Of a DNA stretch of 64,000 bases, positions 51,088 to 63,105 are shown in pieces. This DNA is from Marinicella gelatinilytica (GTDB taxonomy: Bacteria; Pseudomonadota; Gammaproteobacteria; Xanthomonadales; Marinicellaceae), in NCBI RefSeq assembly GCF_026410405.1, contig NZ_JAPMLN010000011.1:1-64000 (forward strand). Reading direction: 5' to 3'. The position numbers were made by a program, and so were the translations under genes. A model generated the notes under the pieces. The model searched no databases. It saw only the letters and a program-made list of their open reading frames with translations, and was not told the origin of the DNA. The first letter of the stretch is position 1. Every line of letters starts with the position of its first letter.

Positions 51088-51756
51088 TTAATCACCGATT
51101 TGACGATGTAAAATGGCAGAAAACTCATCTTTAAACGCATCATATTGGGTGTATATTCTCTCAACCTTATCACTGAATCGGTTATAGAAAATAACTGCCG
51201 GAATGGCAGCGAACAATCCCATGGCGGTGGCAATCAAAGCTTCAGAAATACCCGGTGCCACTAAAGCAATGGTGGCTTGGGTAACGTCTGATAAAGCATG
51301 AAACGACAACATAATACCAATCACGGTACCAAATAAACCGATATAAGGACTGGTGGAACCAATGGTCGCCAAAGTCGGTAGTTGTGATTCGAGACTTTCT
51401 ATTTCTCGATTTAAGGCCACACGCATGGCACGATCAGCACTTTCTACTGAGTTTATGGTGATTTGACCGCTGCTTTTTTTGCGTTGGAAATCTGTGAAGC
51501 CGGCAGTAAATATTCGGGCTATACCGGTAACTTTTTTGCTGTTGATTTGTTGGTGTAATTTATTTAAATCAACGCCTGACCAGAAATGCTCTTCAAATTT
51601 TTTGGCATTTTTTTGTGCTTCAGTTAATACTTTACCTTTACTGAATATAATTAACCATGACCAGATTGAGGCCAAAATAAGGATAATCATCACCACTTTT
51701 ACCGGTAGTGAGGCACTCACGATGATGTCTAAATAAAATTGTCCGCTGTCGTTCAC
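51088..51756 (-). CDS. tolQ: TolQ, proton-channel subunit
   Basis: The 222-aa inner-membrane protein has three helices with the family patterns LASIWSWLIIFSKG, IGSTSPYIGLFGTVIGIM and SEALIATAMGLFAAIPAVIFYN. It forms the proton path with TolR. An SD (GGAGCGTC) precedes the ATG. The ybgC gene lies 75 bp upstream. Confidence 0.95.
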   Translation of the reverse strand: MNDSGQFYLDIIVSASLPVKVVMIILILASIWSWLIIFSKGKVLTEAQKNAKKFEEHFWSGVDLNKLHQQINSKKVTGIARIFTAGFTDFQRKKSSGQITINSVESADRAMRVALNREIESLESQLPTLATIGSTSPYIGLFGTVIGIMLSFHALSDVTQATIALVAPGISEALIATAMGLFAAIPAVIFYNRFSDKVERIYTQYDAFKDEFSAILHRQIGD

Positions 51757-51831
51757 AAGACGCTCCTGATAGTTAGTTAAATAGTGTTAGAACCTTTGAA
51801 TTAATCGTCAATCGATTGAATCTTCAGGTTT

Positions 51832-52233
51832 TTATTGTGTAATTAAGCGATTCAAGTATTTCTGTGGAAATCGCATGGGTTTAAAACGTTCATCATGAAC
51901 GCATACCACGGTAACTTTGGCGGTGGCAATCAATTTATCTGCCACTGTCATCTGTTGATTGATCACCATTCGAACTGATGTGTGGCTATCAATTTCACAG
52001 GTAATTTTTAAAACATCATCCAAAAATGCCGGCTTCAAGTAAGTGATTTCTATGCCATGAACCACCAGTAATATATGGTCATGTTGTCGTAGTTCACTTT
52101 GTTGTAAACCTTGATGGCGCAACCATTCTGTGCGCGCTTGGTCAAAAAAATTAACATAACGGCCATGATATACGACACCACCGGCGTCGGTGTGTTCATA
52201 ATAAACTCGGGTTTGGTAATTAAATGGTGTCAT
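51832..52233 (-). CDS. ybgC: YbgC-like acyl-CoA thioesterase
   Basis: The 133-aa hot-dog-fold protein has the YbgC signature YYEHTDAGGVVYHGRYVNFFDQARTEWL with the catalytic Asp (HTDAGGVVYH), so it hydrolyses acyl-CoA. It is the usual first gene of the tol cluster. ATG 52233 follows the ruvB stop by one base; the longer frame would begin inside ruvB. Confidence 0.93.
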   Translation of the reverse strand: MTPFNYQTRVYYEHTDAGGVVYHGRYVNFFDQARTEWLRHQGLQQSELRQHDHILLVVHGIEITYLKPAFLDDVLKITCEIDSHTSVRMVINQQMTVADKLIATAKVTVVCVHDERFKPMRFPQKYLNRLITQ

Positions 52234-52234
52234 T

Positions 52235-53275
52235 TTATTCAAATAAATCTCTATTTTTCTGACGCGGTTGTTCAAGTCCCATTATTTGCCAAGTTTTGGC
52301 TGTGGCTATTCTGCCGCGTGCGGTACGCGCCATTAAACCTTGTTGAATTAAATAAGGTTCAATGACATCTTCAACAGTACCACGCTCTTCACTTAAAGCC
52401 GCCGCCAATGAATTAATTCCCACCGGTCCACCTTCAAATTGCACGGTAATGACTTCCAACAGTTTGCGGTCCATTTCATCTAAGCCACGTTGATCAACTT
52501 GCAACATATTCATGGCATCTGCTGCTAATTGTTGTGTAATAACGCCATCTCCTTTAACTTCTGCGTAATCCCTGACACGCCGTAATAACCGGTTGGCAAT
52601 TCTTGGGGTACCTCGTGAACGTTTCGCCACTTCATGACATCCATCTTTGTCTGCTTCAATATTTAAAATATCCGCAGAACGCGCCACAATATGGGCTAAA
52701 TCTTCCACGGCGTAGAATTGTAAGCGTTGTACAATACCAAAACGATCCCGCAGCGGTGAGGTTAGTAAACCGGCACGCGTGGTCGCCCCAACCAATGTAA
52801 ACGGTGGTAAATCCAATTTAATTGAACGCGCCGCCGGACCTTCACCAATCATAATGTCAATTTGAAAATCTTCCATGGCCGGGTATAAAATCTCTTCGAC
52901 CACCGGCGACAAACGGTGAATTTCATCAATAAACAACACATCATAAGGCTGTAAATTAGTTAATAAAGCCGCTAAATCACCGGCCTTTTCCAATACCGGC
53001 CCCGATGTCTGTCTTAATTGTACGCCCATTTCATGCGCCACAATATGTGCTAAAGTGGTTTTTCCCAATCCCGGCGGACCAAAAATAAGCACGTGATCTA
53101 AAGCTTCCTGTCGTTTTCTGGCGGCTTGGATAAACAAAGCCATCTGCGCCTTAACGTCTGCCTGACCTAAATATTCTTCAATTTTTTGGGGGCGGATGGT
53201 GGCTTCGATGATGGATTCTTGTGAATCACTTAAATCAGCATCCATCATCCGTTCTGATTCAAATTCAGCATTCAT
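52235..53275 (-). CDS. ruvB: RuvB, Holliday-junction branch-migration motor
   Basis: The 346-aa AAA+ ATPase has Walker [17 protein letters not shown] near residue 65, Walker [12 protein letters not shown], sensor 1 [20 protein letters not shown] and the C-terminal winged helix ([23 protein letters not shown]). It drives branch migration with RuvA. The SD AGGAGG is inside the last codons of ruvA. Confidence 0.97.
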   Translation of the reverse strand: MNAEFESERMMDADLSDSQESIIEATIRPQKIEEYLGQADVKAQMALFIQAARKRQEALDHVLIFGPPGLGKTTLAHIVAHEMGVQLRQTSGPVLEKAGDLAALLTNLQPYDVLFIDEIHRLSPVVEEILYPAMEDFQIDIMIGEGPAARSIKLDLPPFTLVGATTRAGLLTSPLRDRFGIVQRLQFYAVEDLAHIVARSADILNIEADKDGCHEVAKRSRGTPRIANRLLRRVRDYAEVKGDGVITQQLAADAMNMLQVDQRGLDEMDRKLLEVITVQFEGGPVGINSLAAALSEERGTVEDVIEPYLIQQGLMARTARGRIATAKTWQIMGLEQPRQKNRDLFE

Positions 53276-53278
53276 AAA

Positions 53279-53881
53279 TCACTGTCCTCCTTGTTGTTTT
53301 AGGCTCATACGAATAATCTCTTCAACGGCTAAATCTTTGTTTTCTTTATAAATTTTATTAACGATTTGTCGGGCATCTTGGGGTTTAAAACCCAGTGATT
53401 GTAAAGCACTAACGGCTTCTCCTTGTACCCCCAATCGGGCCGGCTGTGCGCCTTTAGTTACATCGGATAACTCACTGAAGTTAACTTTGTCTTTCATTTC
53501 AATCATTAAGCGTTGCGCTGTTTTTTTACCAATGCCTGGTACCTGGGTGATTGCTGAGATGTCTTGATCATTAATTACTCGACTAAATTCAGCCGAACTC
53601 ATGGTGGATAACACAGCCAGCGCAGATTTTGCGCCGATACCATTGACTTTAAGTAAGGTTCTAAACAGTTGACGCTGTGAAAAACTGCGAAAGCCATACA
53701 GGATTGAGGCATCTTCTCTAACCAAATGATGAATAATTAAATGGATGTCTTTACGTAATTCCGGCAATTCAAAAAAAACAGATGTGGGCACCTCTATTTC
53801 ATAACCAATTCCTCGCACATCAACAATCAAATGAGCCGGTGGTTCTGTGTGTATTAATTGCCCTTGAATATGTCCAATCAC
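53279..53881 (-). CDS. ruvA: RuvA, Holliday-junction-binding protein
   Basis: The 200-aa protein starts with an OB-fold (MIGHIQGQLIHTEPPAHLIVDVRGIGYE), has two helix-hairpin-helix motifs (LLKVNGIGAKSALAVL and ITQVPGIGKKTAQRLMIEM) and the RuvB-binding C-terminal domain (EAVSALQSLGFKPQDARQIV). GTG 53881 is chosen because GGAG lies eight bases before it and it matches the usual MIG start; a TTG 12 bases upstream is in frame but less likely. It overlaps the ruvC stop by 4 bases. Confidence 0.96.
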   Translation of the reverse strand: MIGHIQGQLIHTEPPAHLIVDVRGIGYEIEVPTSVFFELPELRKDIHLIIHHLVREDASILYGFRSFSQRQLFRTLLKVNGIGAKSALAVLSTMSSAEFSRVINDQDISAITQVPGIGKKTAQRLMIEMKDKVNFSELSDVTKGAQPARLGVQGEAVSALQSLGFKPQDARQIVNKIYKENKDLAVEEIIRMSLKQQGGQ

Positions 53882-54393
53882 AATTTTCTCCAATGACCGG
53901 TTCGACCGGCAATAATATGTTCCTGTGTCCAGCGATTATTGGCATGACAAATGGCCACAGCCAAGCCATCAGCGGCATCTTCTTGAATTTTTTGTTGTAA
54001 ATTAAGTAATAAGCCAACCATGTATTGAACTTGAGTTTTGGCTGCACCTCCCTTTCCGACCACTGCTTGTTTAATGGCTTTGGGCGCATACTCGTGGACT
54101 TTAACAGAATGCGCATAGGTGGCACAAATGGCTGCGCCACGTGCCTGCCCTAATTTTATAGCGGATTGAGCATTTTTGGCCATAAAAACTGTTTCTATGG
54201 CCATCTCATGGGGATTGTATTGTTTAATTATGTCATTAATACCACTAAAAATAAGCCCTAAGCGTTCCGGAAAATCACCGGTACCACAACGGATGGTTTC
54301 ATGGTGAATGTGTTTTATTTGTTGTTTATGGGCATCAATAATACCCACACCCGTGAACCGTGATCCCGGATCAATCCCTATAATTCGCAACAT
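53878..54393 (-). CDS. ruvC: RuvC, Holliday-junction resolvase
   Basis: The 171-aa RNase-H-fold nuclease has the first acidic residue in IIGIDPGSRFTGVGII, Glu in MAIETVFMAKNAQSAIKLGQARGAA, and the final acids in QEDAADGLAVAICHAN. It cuts Holliday junctions brought by RuvAB. ATG 54393 matches the standard N-terminus; a GTG 12 bases upstream is in frame. Confidence 0.96.
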   Translation of the reverse strand: MLRIIGIDPGSRFTGVGIIDAHKQQIKHIHHETIRCGTGDFPERLGLIFSGINDIIKQYNPHEMAIETVFMAKNAQSAIKLGQARGAAICATYAHSVKVHEYAPKAIKQAVVGKGGAAKTQVQYMVGLLLNLQQKIQEDAADGLAVAICHANNRWTQEHIIAGRTGHWRKL

Positions 54394-54557
54394 GATTGCA
54401 TCCACTCAATACTCTGCATAAATCGATGACTTGTTTAAAATTAAACTCATTTTAAAGGATGGCACGTTAAATTGTTATGTGATTATTGTAAATTGGCTGA
54501 ATGATGGTTCGCTTTTGACTATAATTATCTATTTAACGTAAATCAATAAATTCTTAT

Positions 54558-55325
54558 ATGAAAATTGCCAGTTGGAATGTTAACTCCCTTAAAGTCCGTT
54601 TGCCTCAGGTACTCGAATGGTTACAACAAGAACAACCTGATGTTTTGGCATTACAGGAAACTAAACTAACTGACGATGTGTTTCCAATTGCAGGCATCAC
54701 CGAAGCCGGTTATCAGGTGGTGTTTTCCGGTCAAAAAACCTATAACGGTGTGGCAATTATTGCTAAAAATAAGCCTCAAGATATTATCACTGATATTGAT
54801 GGTCTTGATGATCCGCAGCGTCGCATCATTGCAGCCACCATCGAAGACATACGTGTTGTTAATCTCTATGTGGTTAACGGTCAAGCACCGGGCACTGAAA
54901 AATTTGCTTATAAATTAAATTGGCTAGAAAAAGTAACCGATTTCTTGAATCAACAGCTTGATGAATTCCAAAACGTGATTGTTTTAGGTGATTTTAATAT
55001 CGCTCCCGATGACCGTGATGTACATGATCCCGAATATTGGCATGAGAAAATTCTTTGTACCACAGAAGAACGTAACGCACTTTCAGCTATTTTAAACCTG
55101 GGTTTTCAAGATACCTTTCGGCTGTTACACGACGAAGGTGGTTTTTATAGCTGGTGGGACTACCGCATGAACAAATTCGCAAGAGGTATGGGGTTACGCA
55201 TTGATTTAATTTTAGCCGCTGATGAACTCAGTGAAACGTTACAAGCCGCTTATATCGATGTTGAACCCAGAAAAAATGAACGTCCATCTGATCATACGCC
55301 TGTGGTGGCGGAATTTGATTGGTAA
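54558..55325 (+). CDS. xthA: Exodeoxyribonuclease III
   Basis: The 255-aa AP endonuclease/3'-exonuclease has ASWNVNSLKVRLPQVLEWL, the metal-binding Glu of LALQETKL, VVNGQAPGTEKFAYKLNWL, the catalytic VLGDFNIAPDDRDVH and the closing RKNERPSDHTPVVAEF. It acts in base-excision repair. It is transcribed divergently from ruvC across 164 bp. Confidence 0.96.
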   Translation: MKIASWNVNSLKVRLPQVLEWLQQEQPDVLALQETKLTDDVFPIAGITEAGYQVVFSGQKTYNGVAIIAKNKPQDIITDIDGLDDPQRRIIAATIEDIRVVNLYVVNGQAPGTEKFAYKLNWLEKVTDFLNQQLDEFQNVIVLGDFNIAPDDRDVHDPEYWHEKILCTTEERNALSAILNLGFQDTFRLLHDEGGFYSWWDYRMNKFARGMGLRIDLILAADELSETLQAAYIDVEPRKNERPSDHTPVVAEFDW

Positions 55326-55374
55326 TATCATCGTCTGAAAAACACATAAATCACGCATACAGCAGGAGAAAGCC

Positions 55375-55896
55375 ATGCAGAAATACACCCTAACAACCCG
55401 AATTATTCACTGGCTGAGTGCCCTGTTGATTTTCTTTATGTTTATCAGCGGCTGGTATATGGTTGAACTGGATTATTACAGTCCCTGGTACAATCGACTG
55501 CCGGAATTACACTACGCTTTTGGCATGGCGCTTATGTTTGTTTGGTTCATTAAAATTATTCGGCTGTTGACCGGTACCCAAAAAAAACTTCCACCACCGG
55601 TCAAACCTTTTGAACGCATACTCTCGCAACTGACACAATTTTTATTTTACGTTTTTGTGGTAACTTTGGTTATCACAGGTTATTTAATGATGACTGCAGA
55701 CGGACAATCTAAAATATTGTTTAAATCCATTAATCTTCCCGCTTTTACGCAGTTTTCAGGACCTGTGGTGGATACTATGGGTTGGGTTCATGAGTATGGT
55801 GCCTATATATTAATGGTATTTGTGGCACTTCACGTCATCGGTGCTGTCAAACATCACTTCATCGACAAAGATGACACCCTAAAAAGAATCTTATAA
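55375..55896 (+). CDS. Cytochrome b561 family protein
   Basis: The 173-aa membrane protein has four helices and the haem-ligand histidines of the CybB family: RIIHWLSALLIFFMF in helix 1, ELHYAFGMALMFVWF in helix 2, and HEYGAYILMVFVALHVIGAVKHHF in helix 4. It shuttles electrons from quinol, often together with YceI, whose gene follows by 12 bp. GCAGGAGAAAG precedes the ATG. Confidence 0.93.
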   Translation: MQKYTLTTRIIHWLSALLIFFMFISGWYMVELDYYSPWYNRLPELHYAFGMALMFVWFIKIIRLLTGTQKKLPPPVKPFERILSQLTQFLFYVFVVTLVITGYLMMTADGQSKILFKSINLPAFTQFSGPVVDTMGWVHEYGAYILMVFVALHVIGAVKHHFIDKDDTLKRIL

Positions 55897-55908
55897 TTTG
55901 GAGACAAC

Positions 55909-56472
55909 ATGAAAAAATTATTTATCTTGCTACTTTTTGCATTAACACCTTTGGCACAATCCGCTGATTATGATTTGGATATTAAAGGCTCACATGCTTT
56001 TGTGCAGTTTAAAATCCAGCATTTAGGATTCAGCTGGTTATACGGACGTTTTGATACCTTTGATGGTTCATTTTCTTACGATGAAAATGCACCGGAAAAA
56101 GCATCCATTGAAATGACCGTGCAAACTAACAGTGTAAATTCTAATCACGCTGAACGCGATAAGCATTTACGCAGTGATGACTTTTTAAATGTAGCAGCTC
56201 ATCCCACCGCAAAATTTGTCAGTACTTCCTTTACACCCACTTCTGACGGTCATGGCACCATGACAGGTAATTTAACCATTAATGGTGTCACCAATGAAGT
56301 TAACTTGGATGTGGAATTTGTCGGAGCCGGTGATGATCCTTGGGGCGGTCACCGACGCGGTTATGAAGCCACCACTGAAATTAATTTAAGTGATTATAAA
56401 ATTAAACGCAGTTTGGGACCGGATGCTGAAAAGCTCTATTTAACAGTTTCTGTTGAAGGCGTTAAAAAATAA
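55909..56472 (+). CDS. YceI family periplasmic lipid-binding protein
   Basis: The 187-aa protein has a signal peptide (KKLFILLLFALTPLAQSA) and the YceI lipocalin-like barrel: DIKGSHAFVQFKIQHLGFSWLYGRF, DGSFSYDENAPEKASIEMTVQTNSVNSNHAERDKHLRSDDFLN and the final strands. It binds isoprenoid quinone-like lipids. It is co-transcribed with the cytochrome b561 gene, the common pairing. Confidence 0.95.
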   Translation: MKKLFILLLFALTPLAQSADYDLDIKGSHAFVQFKIQHLGFSWLYGRFDTFDGSFSYDENAPEKASIEMTVQTNSVNSNHAERDKHLRSDDFLNVAAHPTAKFVSTSFTPTSDGHGTMTGNLTINGVTNEVNLDVEFVGAGDDPWGGHRRGYEATTEINLSDYKIKRSLGPDAEKLYLTVSVEGVKK

Positions 56473-56491
56473 TTTTAATTTTATCTGATTA

Positions 56492-56522
56492 AAAAAACCA
56501 CTGTCTATCAGTGGTTTTTTTA
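56492..56522 (+). terminator. Rho-independent terminator after the yceI-like gene
   Basis: AAAAAACCACTG, a TCTAT loop, and CAGTGGTTTTTT form a perfect stem ending in a T-run, 20 bp after the stop. The A-run side lets it work on the minus strand too, after the tRNA gene. Confidence 0.9.
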
Positions 56523-56738
56523 TGCCCTGAGATTGTTTAAAAATACTTTATTCAAGGCTTTACCCACAGCAATTTAATTTAAAGCCTTTACTTTTTCTCT
56601 GGTTTTTTTTAAATCATTGATTTTATAGATTTTTATTTGATTCACAGTGTAAAATTATACCCTATGTATTTTGGTTATATTTTAACCAAATCAAACTAAT
56701 TGATTGAAATTATTTAAAGTTAAGAAGTATTTAAAAAA

Positions 56739-56814
56739 TGGTGGGTCGTATAGGATTTGAACCTATGACCAATGGATTAAAAGTCCACTGCTCTACCAGC
56801 TGAGCTAACGACCC
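56739..56814 (-). tRNA. tRNA-Lys (anticodon UUU)
   Basis: The 76-nt gene folds as a standard cloverleaf: acceptor GGGTCGT/ACGACCC, D-stem GCTC...GAGC, anticodon stem around CTTTTAA with TTT, and the T-arm with TTCAAAT. It ends in an encoded CCA. The 458-bp gap between the yceI-like gene and the DUF3465 gene contains only this gene, the terminator at 56492 and an inverted repeat AAGGCTTT...AAAGCCTT (56554-56588). Confidence 0.97.
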
Positions 56815-56930
56815 ATTCAAGAATTGAATTAGGAGATAAGGGGAACCTCATCAAGGTGCGAAATGATAAATTATCTGCCGGTAATAGGCAAGGTTTTTAT
56901 TGATATATTTTACATTAATTTTATTTAATA

Positions 56931-57354
56931 TTAATATACCCCACCATAGCTTTCTCCGTTTAATTTAATCCAACCATTTTCATGTCGCCCTTGTGGATCA
57001 TCATGGGTCCAGTGAACCACGCCTCCTTGGTTATTCCATTCATACTGACCATATATTGTCACGATATCGCCTTTCTTTACAGGAACTCTATGTGATAAAT
57101 CAATATTATGCGATACCAATACCGTTATATCCTCGTGTTTGACAATGAAACGTTGGTGGCGGCTACCTATGGTATCATCCGATAATGATCGTAGCACCTC
57201 AGCTTTAAATTCAACCATGGCGCCACTTTCCTTATTGTCGTAAAGCCGAGTGATGTTTGACTGGTTTGTTAAATGGTTAAGATATGAAAATATAACAGCT
57301 ATAAAAAAAGCGCCCATGAACAGGCGCTTTAAGACATGCTTTGCAGTGAATTGT

Positions 57355-57362
<8 letters not shown>
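56931..57362 (-). CDS. DUF3465 family membrane-anchored protein
   Basis: The 143-aa protein has one N-terminal helix (LFMGAFFIAVIFSYL, about residues 12-28). The DUF3465 domain follows, with FKAEVLRSLSDDTIGSRHQRFIV, VKKGDIVTIYGQYEWNNQGGVVHWTHDDPQGRHENGWI. The fold is OB-like and the function is unknown. ATG 57362 overlaps the preceding gene's stop by 8 bases. Confidence 0.85.
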
Positions 57363-60652
<3,290 letters not shown>

Positions 60653-60739
60653 CTAAATAAAAAGACAATTATACCATTAATAAGAACCATTAACGAGGCC
60701 GTCTCATGATGGCTTCTCAGTTTAAATAGGATTGCTTTG

Positions 60740-61825
60740 TTAGCTTAAAACCGCATGATTGGAATTATCTTGTTTCACGTGGAACGTTTCACTTTCGTTG
60801 AAATATGGTTTGATTGAATATGCATTAACGGTCGTGATAAAAATTTGTCGTTGTTTATTTTGTATGTATTTAGCCAGAAGTGCTAAAGCGTGTGCGTCTA
60901 ATTCTGAATCAATATCATCGATACAAATAACAGGTGACTTATTGTTTTTATCTTCATATATTTCAATATAAACAAGATACATAATGATGGCTAATAATTT
61001 CTTTTGGCCTCTGGATAAAATCACATGCGCGGATTTATTATTGTTTAAACAAATCAAATCAGCTTTATTGACACCCAAACCAACAAACCCCTGTTTTAAA
61101 TGAATGTTTTGTTTTTGAATTAATTCTGCAAACAAATCAGAACTTGACCAACCTTTGTTATATGAAATGGTCAACCCATTTACATGAGGTAAAAAATATT
61201 GAGCCAGTTGTTTAAACTTTTGTTCAATCCTAGCAACAACCGCCGACCGGTATTGATGGGTTTGTTCCGCTAACTGGCTATATTTTTCTTGCCATAATGG
61301 CAACTCATCCAAGCCCCCATTTTTAAGTAGTTTATTCAAGTGTTGCTGGATTTTTTGGGTTTTCTTCCAAATGGGCAAATAATTTGGTTCCACGTGAAAC
61401 ACCAACCAATCTAAATAAGACCTTCGAAATCCAGGCGCATGATCAATCCATAGAAAGGCATTTGGATCAATACTAACAACCGGAAAATGCTGGGCAATGT
61501 CAGTTTGGCTTTTTATTTGTTGGTTATTGAGCTTTATGGTTTTTTTATTATCACGGGTATAACCAACACCCAGTTTATGCGATTGTCCATTATCGGAAGA
61601 AATATACTCACTAAAAACTGACAATTGATTTTGTTCATGCTGAATCAACTGTTTGCTTTTATGGTGACGGAAAGATCGTCCTGTCGATTGCCAGTAGATG
61701 GCTTCAATAAGAGCCGTTTTACCACTGCCATTGTCGCCATCAATAATCGATATGGGTGTATTGAATGTCTGATTTAACGCGGCATAGCAGCGAAAATTTT
61801 CAAGCAAAAGTCTGCTAAGAAACAC
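60740..61825 (-). CDS. recF: RecF recombination mediator
   Basis: The 361-aa SMC-like ATPase has Walker A IDGDNGSGKTALIEAIYW near residue 35, the signature VILSRGQKKLLAIIMYL near residue 270, and Walker B VICIDDIDSELD. It helps load RecA at gaps. It follows dnaN by 3 bp and precedes gyrB by about 100 bp. Confidence 0.95.
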   Translation of the reverse strand: MFLSRLLLENFRCYAALNQTFNTPISIIDGDNGSGKTALIEAIYWQSTGRSFRHHKSKQLIQHEQNQLSVFSEYISSDNGQSHKLGVGYTRDNKKTIKLNNQQIKSQTDIAQHFPVVSIDPNAFLWIDHAPGFRRSYLDWLVFHVEPNYLPIWKKTQKIQQHLNKLLKNGGLDELPLWQEKYSQLAEQTHQYRSAVVARIEQKFKQLAQYFLPHVNGLTISYNKGWSSSDLFAELIQKQNIHLKQGFVGLGVNKADLICLNNNKSAHVILSRGQKKLLAIIMYLVYIEIYEDKNNKSPVICIDDIDSELDAHALALLAKYIQNKQRQIFITTVNAYSIKPYFNESETFHVKQDNSNHAVLS

Positions 61826-61828
61826 AAA

Positions 61829-62929
61829 CTAAATACGCAACGGCATAACAACAAGACGACAATCCAGTCGATCAGGGTGTTTAATTAAACAGCTGGATAA
61901 CGGGTCTTTAAAACTAAACTGAACTTGATCGCTCTCAATAACATTTATGGCATCTAATAAGTAACCAACATTAAACGCGGTCTCCATGTCAGTAATACTG
62001 GTTTGCACTTCAATGGAATCTTCGGCTTGTTCTTGATCAGGGTTATGACCGAGAATTTGCAAGTGATTGGTTGAGATTTTAAATTTAACACCTTTGTATT
62101 GTTCATTGGATAAAATAGCAACCCGCCGTAATGCCCTTTCAAGCTGGACTTTATCGGCAATAAAATCATTTTCCATGTCTAATGGGATAACTGTTTGATA
62201 GTCAGGAAATTTACCATCTATCAATTTTGATGTCATCTGAGTGCCTTCCACCTCAATACTGACATGATTTTTCCCTAAATGAATGGCAATGTCTTGATCG
62301 ACATCACGAATCATTTTATTCAATTCCATCACACCTTTGCGCGGAATTAAAATTTGTTTACTGATACCTGCCTGATTAACATAATCAGTTTCTGATAGTG
62401 CCAATCGGTGACCGTCTGCAGACACGCAACGAATTTTGTCATTAAGAATTTCAAATAACAAACCATTAAGAAAATAGCGAACGTCATGACTCGCCATACA
62501 AAAAATTGTTTGTTTGAGCATTCGTGATAAATGCGTGCTATGAATGGTGACTGTTTCGAATGTCTCAACATCCTCTAGTAGAGGGTAGTCATTGGCCGGC
62601 AATGTGCTTAAACTAAATCGGCTGTCTCCCGATTTAATAACGCAGTGATTGTCGTCAAGACTGAATTCCATAATAGAACCATCAGGTAATGATTTACAAA
62701 TTTCCAGTAATTTTTGAGCCGGTAAAGTCATTTCTCCCTGAAACTCAGTATCTACGCTGGTGAAGCTGTTCATTTCGACTTCTAAATCACTGGTGGTCAA
62801 CCGTAACTCATCTTCATTAATTGAAAAAAGAACATGACTCAGTATGGGTAATGTGCCTTTCTTTTCAACAACACCACAAATCTGATTTAACGGTGCCAAT
62901 AACTGCTCTCTTTGTATTTTAAATAACAT
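61829..62929 (-). CDS. dnaN: DNA polymerase III sliding clamp, beta subunit
   Basis: The 366-aa protein has the three-domain clamp pattern: MLFKIQREQLLAPLNQICGVVEKKGTLPILSHVLF at the start, DSRFSLSTLPANDYPL near residue 110, LSADGHRLALSE-like VSADGHRLAL near 170, and the closing RLVVMPLRI with the conserved C-terminal MPLR. It tethers the polymerase to DNA. No strong SD is seen. Confidence 0.97.
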   Translation of the reverse strand: MLFKIQREQLLAPLNQICGVVEKKGTLPILSHVLFSINEDELRLTTSDLEVEMNSFTSVDTEFQGEMTLPAQKLLEICKSLPDGSIMEFSLDDNHCVIKSGDSRFSLSTLPANDYPLLEDVETFETVTIHSTHLSRMLKQTIFCMASHDVRYFLNGLLFEILNDKIRCVSADGHRLALSETDYVNQAGISKQILIPRKGVMELNKMIRDVDQDIAIHLGKNHVSIEVEGTQMTSKLIDGKFPDYQTVIPLDMENDFIADKVQLERALRRVAILSNEQYKGVKFKISTNHLQILGHNPDQEQAEDSIEVQTSITDMETAFNVGYLLDAINVIESDQVQFSFKDPLSSCLIKHPDRLDCRLVVMPLRI

Positions 62930-63105
62930 AGTATAATATATAAAAATAGTTATTATTATAGTGAATAACTTACTGATTAACCTTTCTAAGTTATTGATTA
63001 ATATAGATTTAAAATTACTAATTAATCTTTATAACCTGTGGATAACCTGTGCTTAAAAATGGCTTGAAAAAGTTATACTCAGCTTATCCACAGCTTGTTA
63101 ACAAC
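62930..63105. promoter_or_regulatory. dnaA-dnaN intergenic region with DnaA boxes, possible origin element
   Basis: The 176-bp gap is strongly AT-rich on its dnaN side. It holds two perfect consensus DnaA boxes, TTATCCACA at 63084-63092 (plus) and the same sequence on the minus strand at 63037-63045. DnaA boxes here may regulate dnaN or form part of a bipartite origin. The main oriC may lie beyond the window, upstream of dnaA. Confidence 0.6.

Noticed and set aside
56739-56814. tRNA-Lys as the attachment site of an island
   Set aside because: No integrase gene or direct repeat of the tRNA 3' end is visible near it; the accessory island lies more than 20 kb away.
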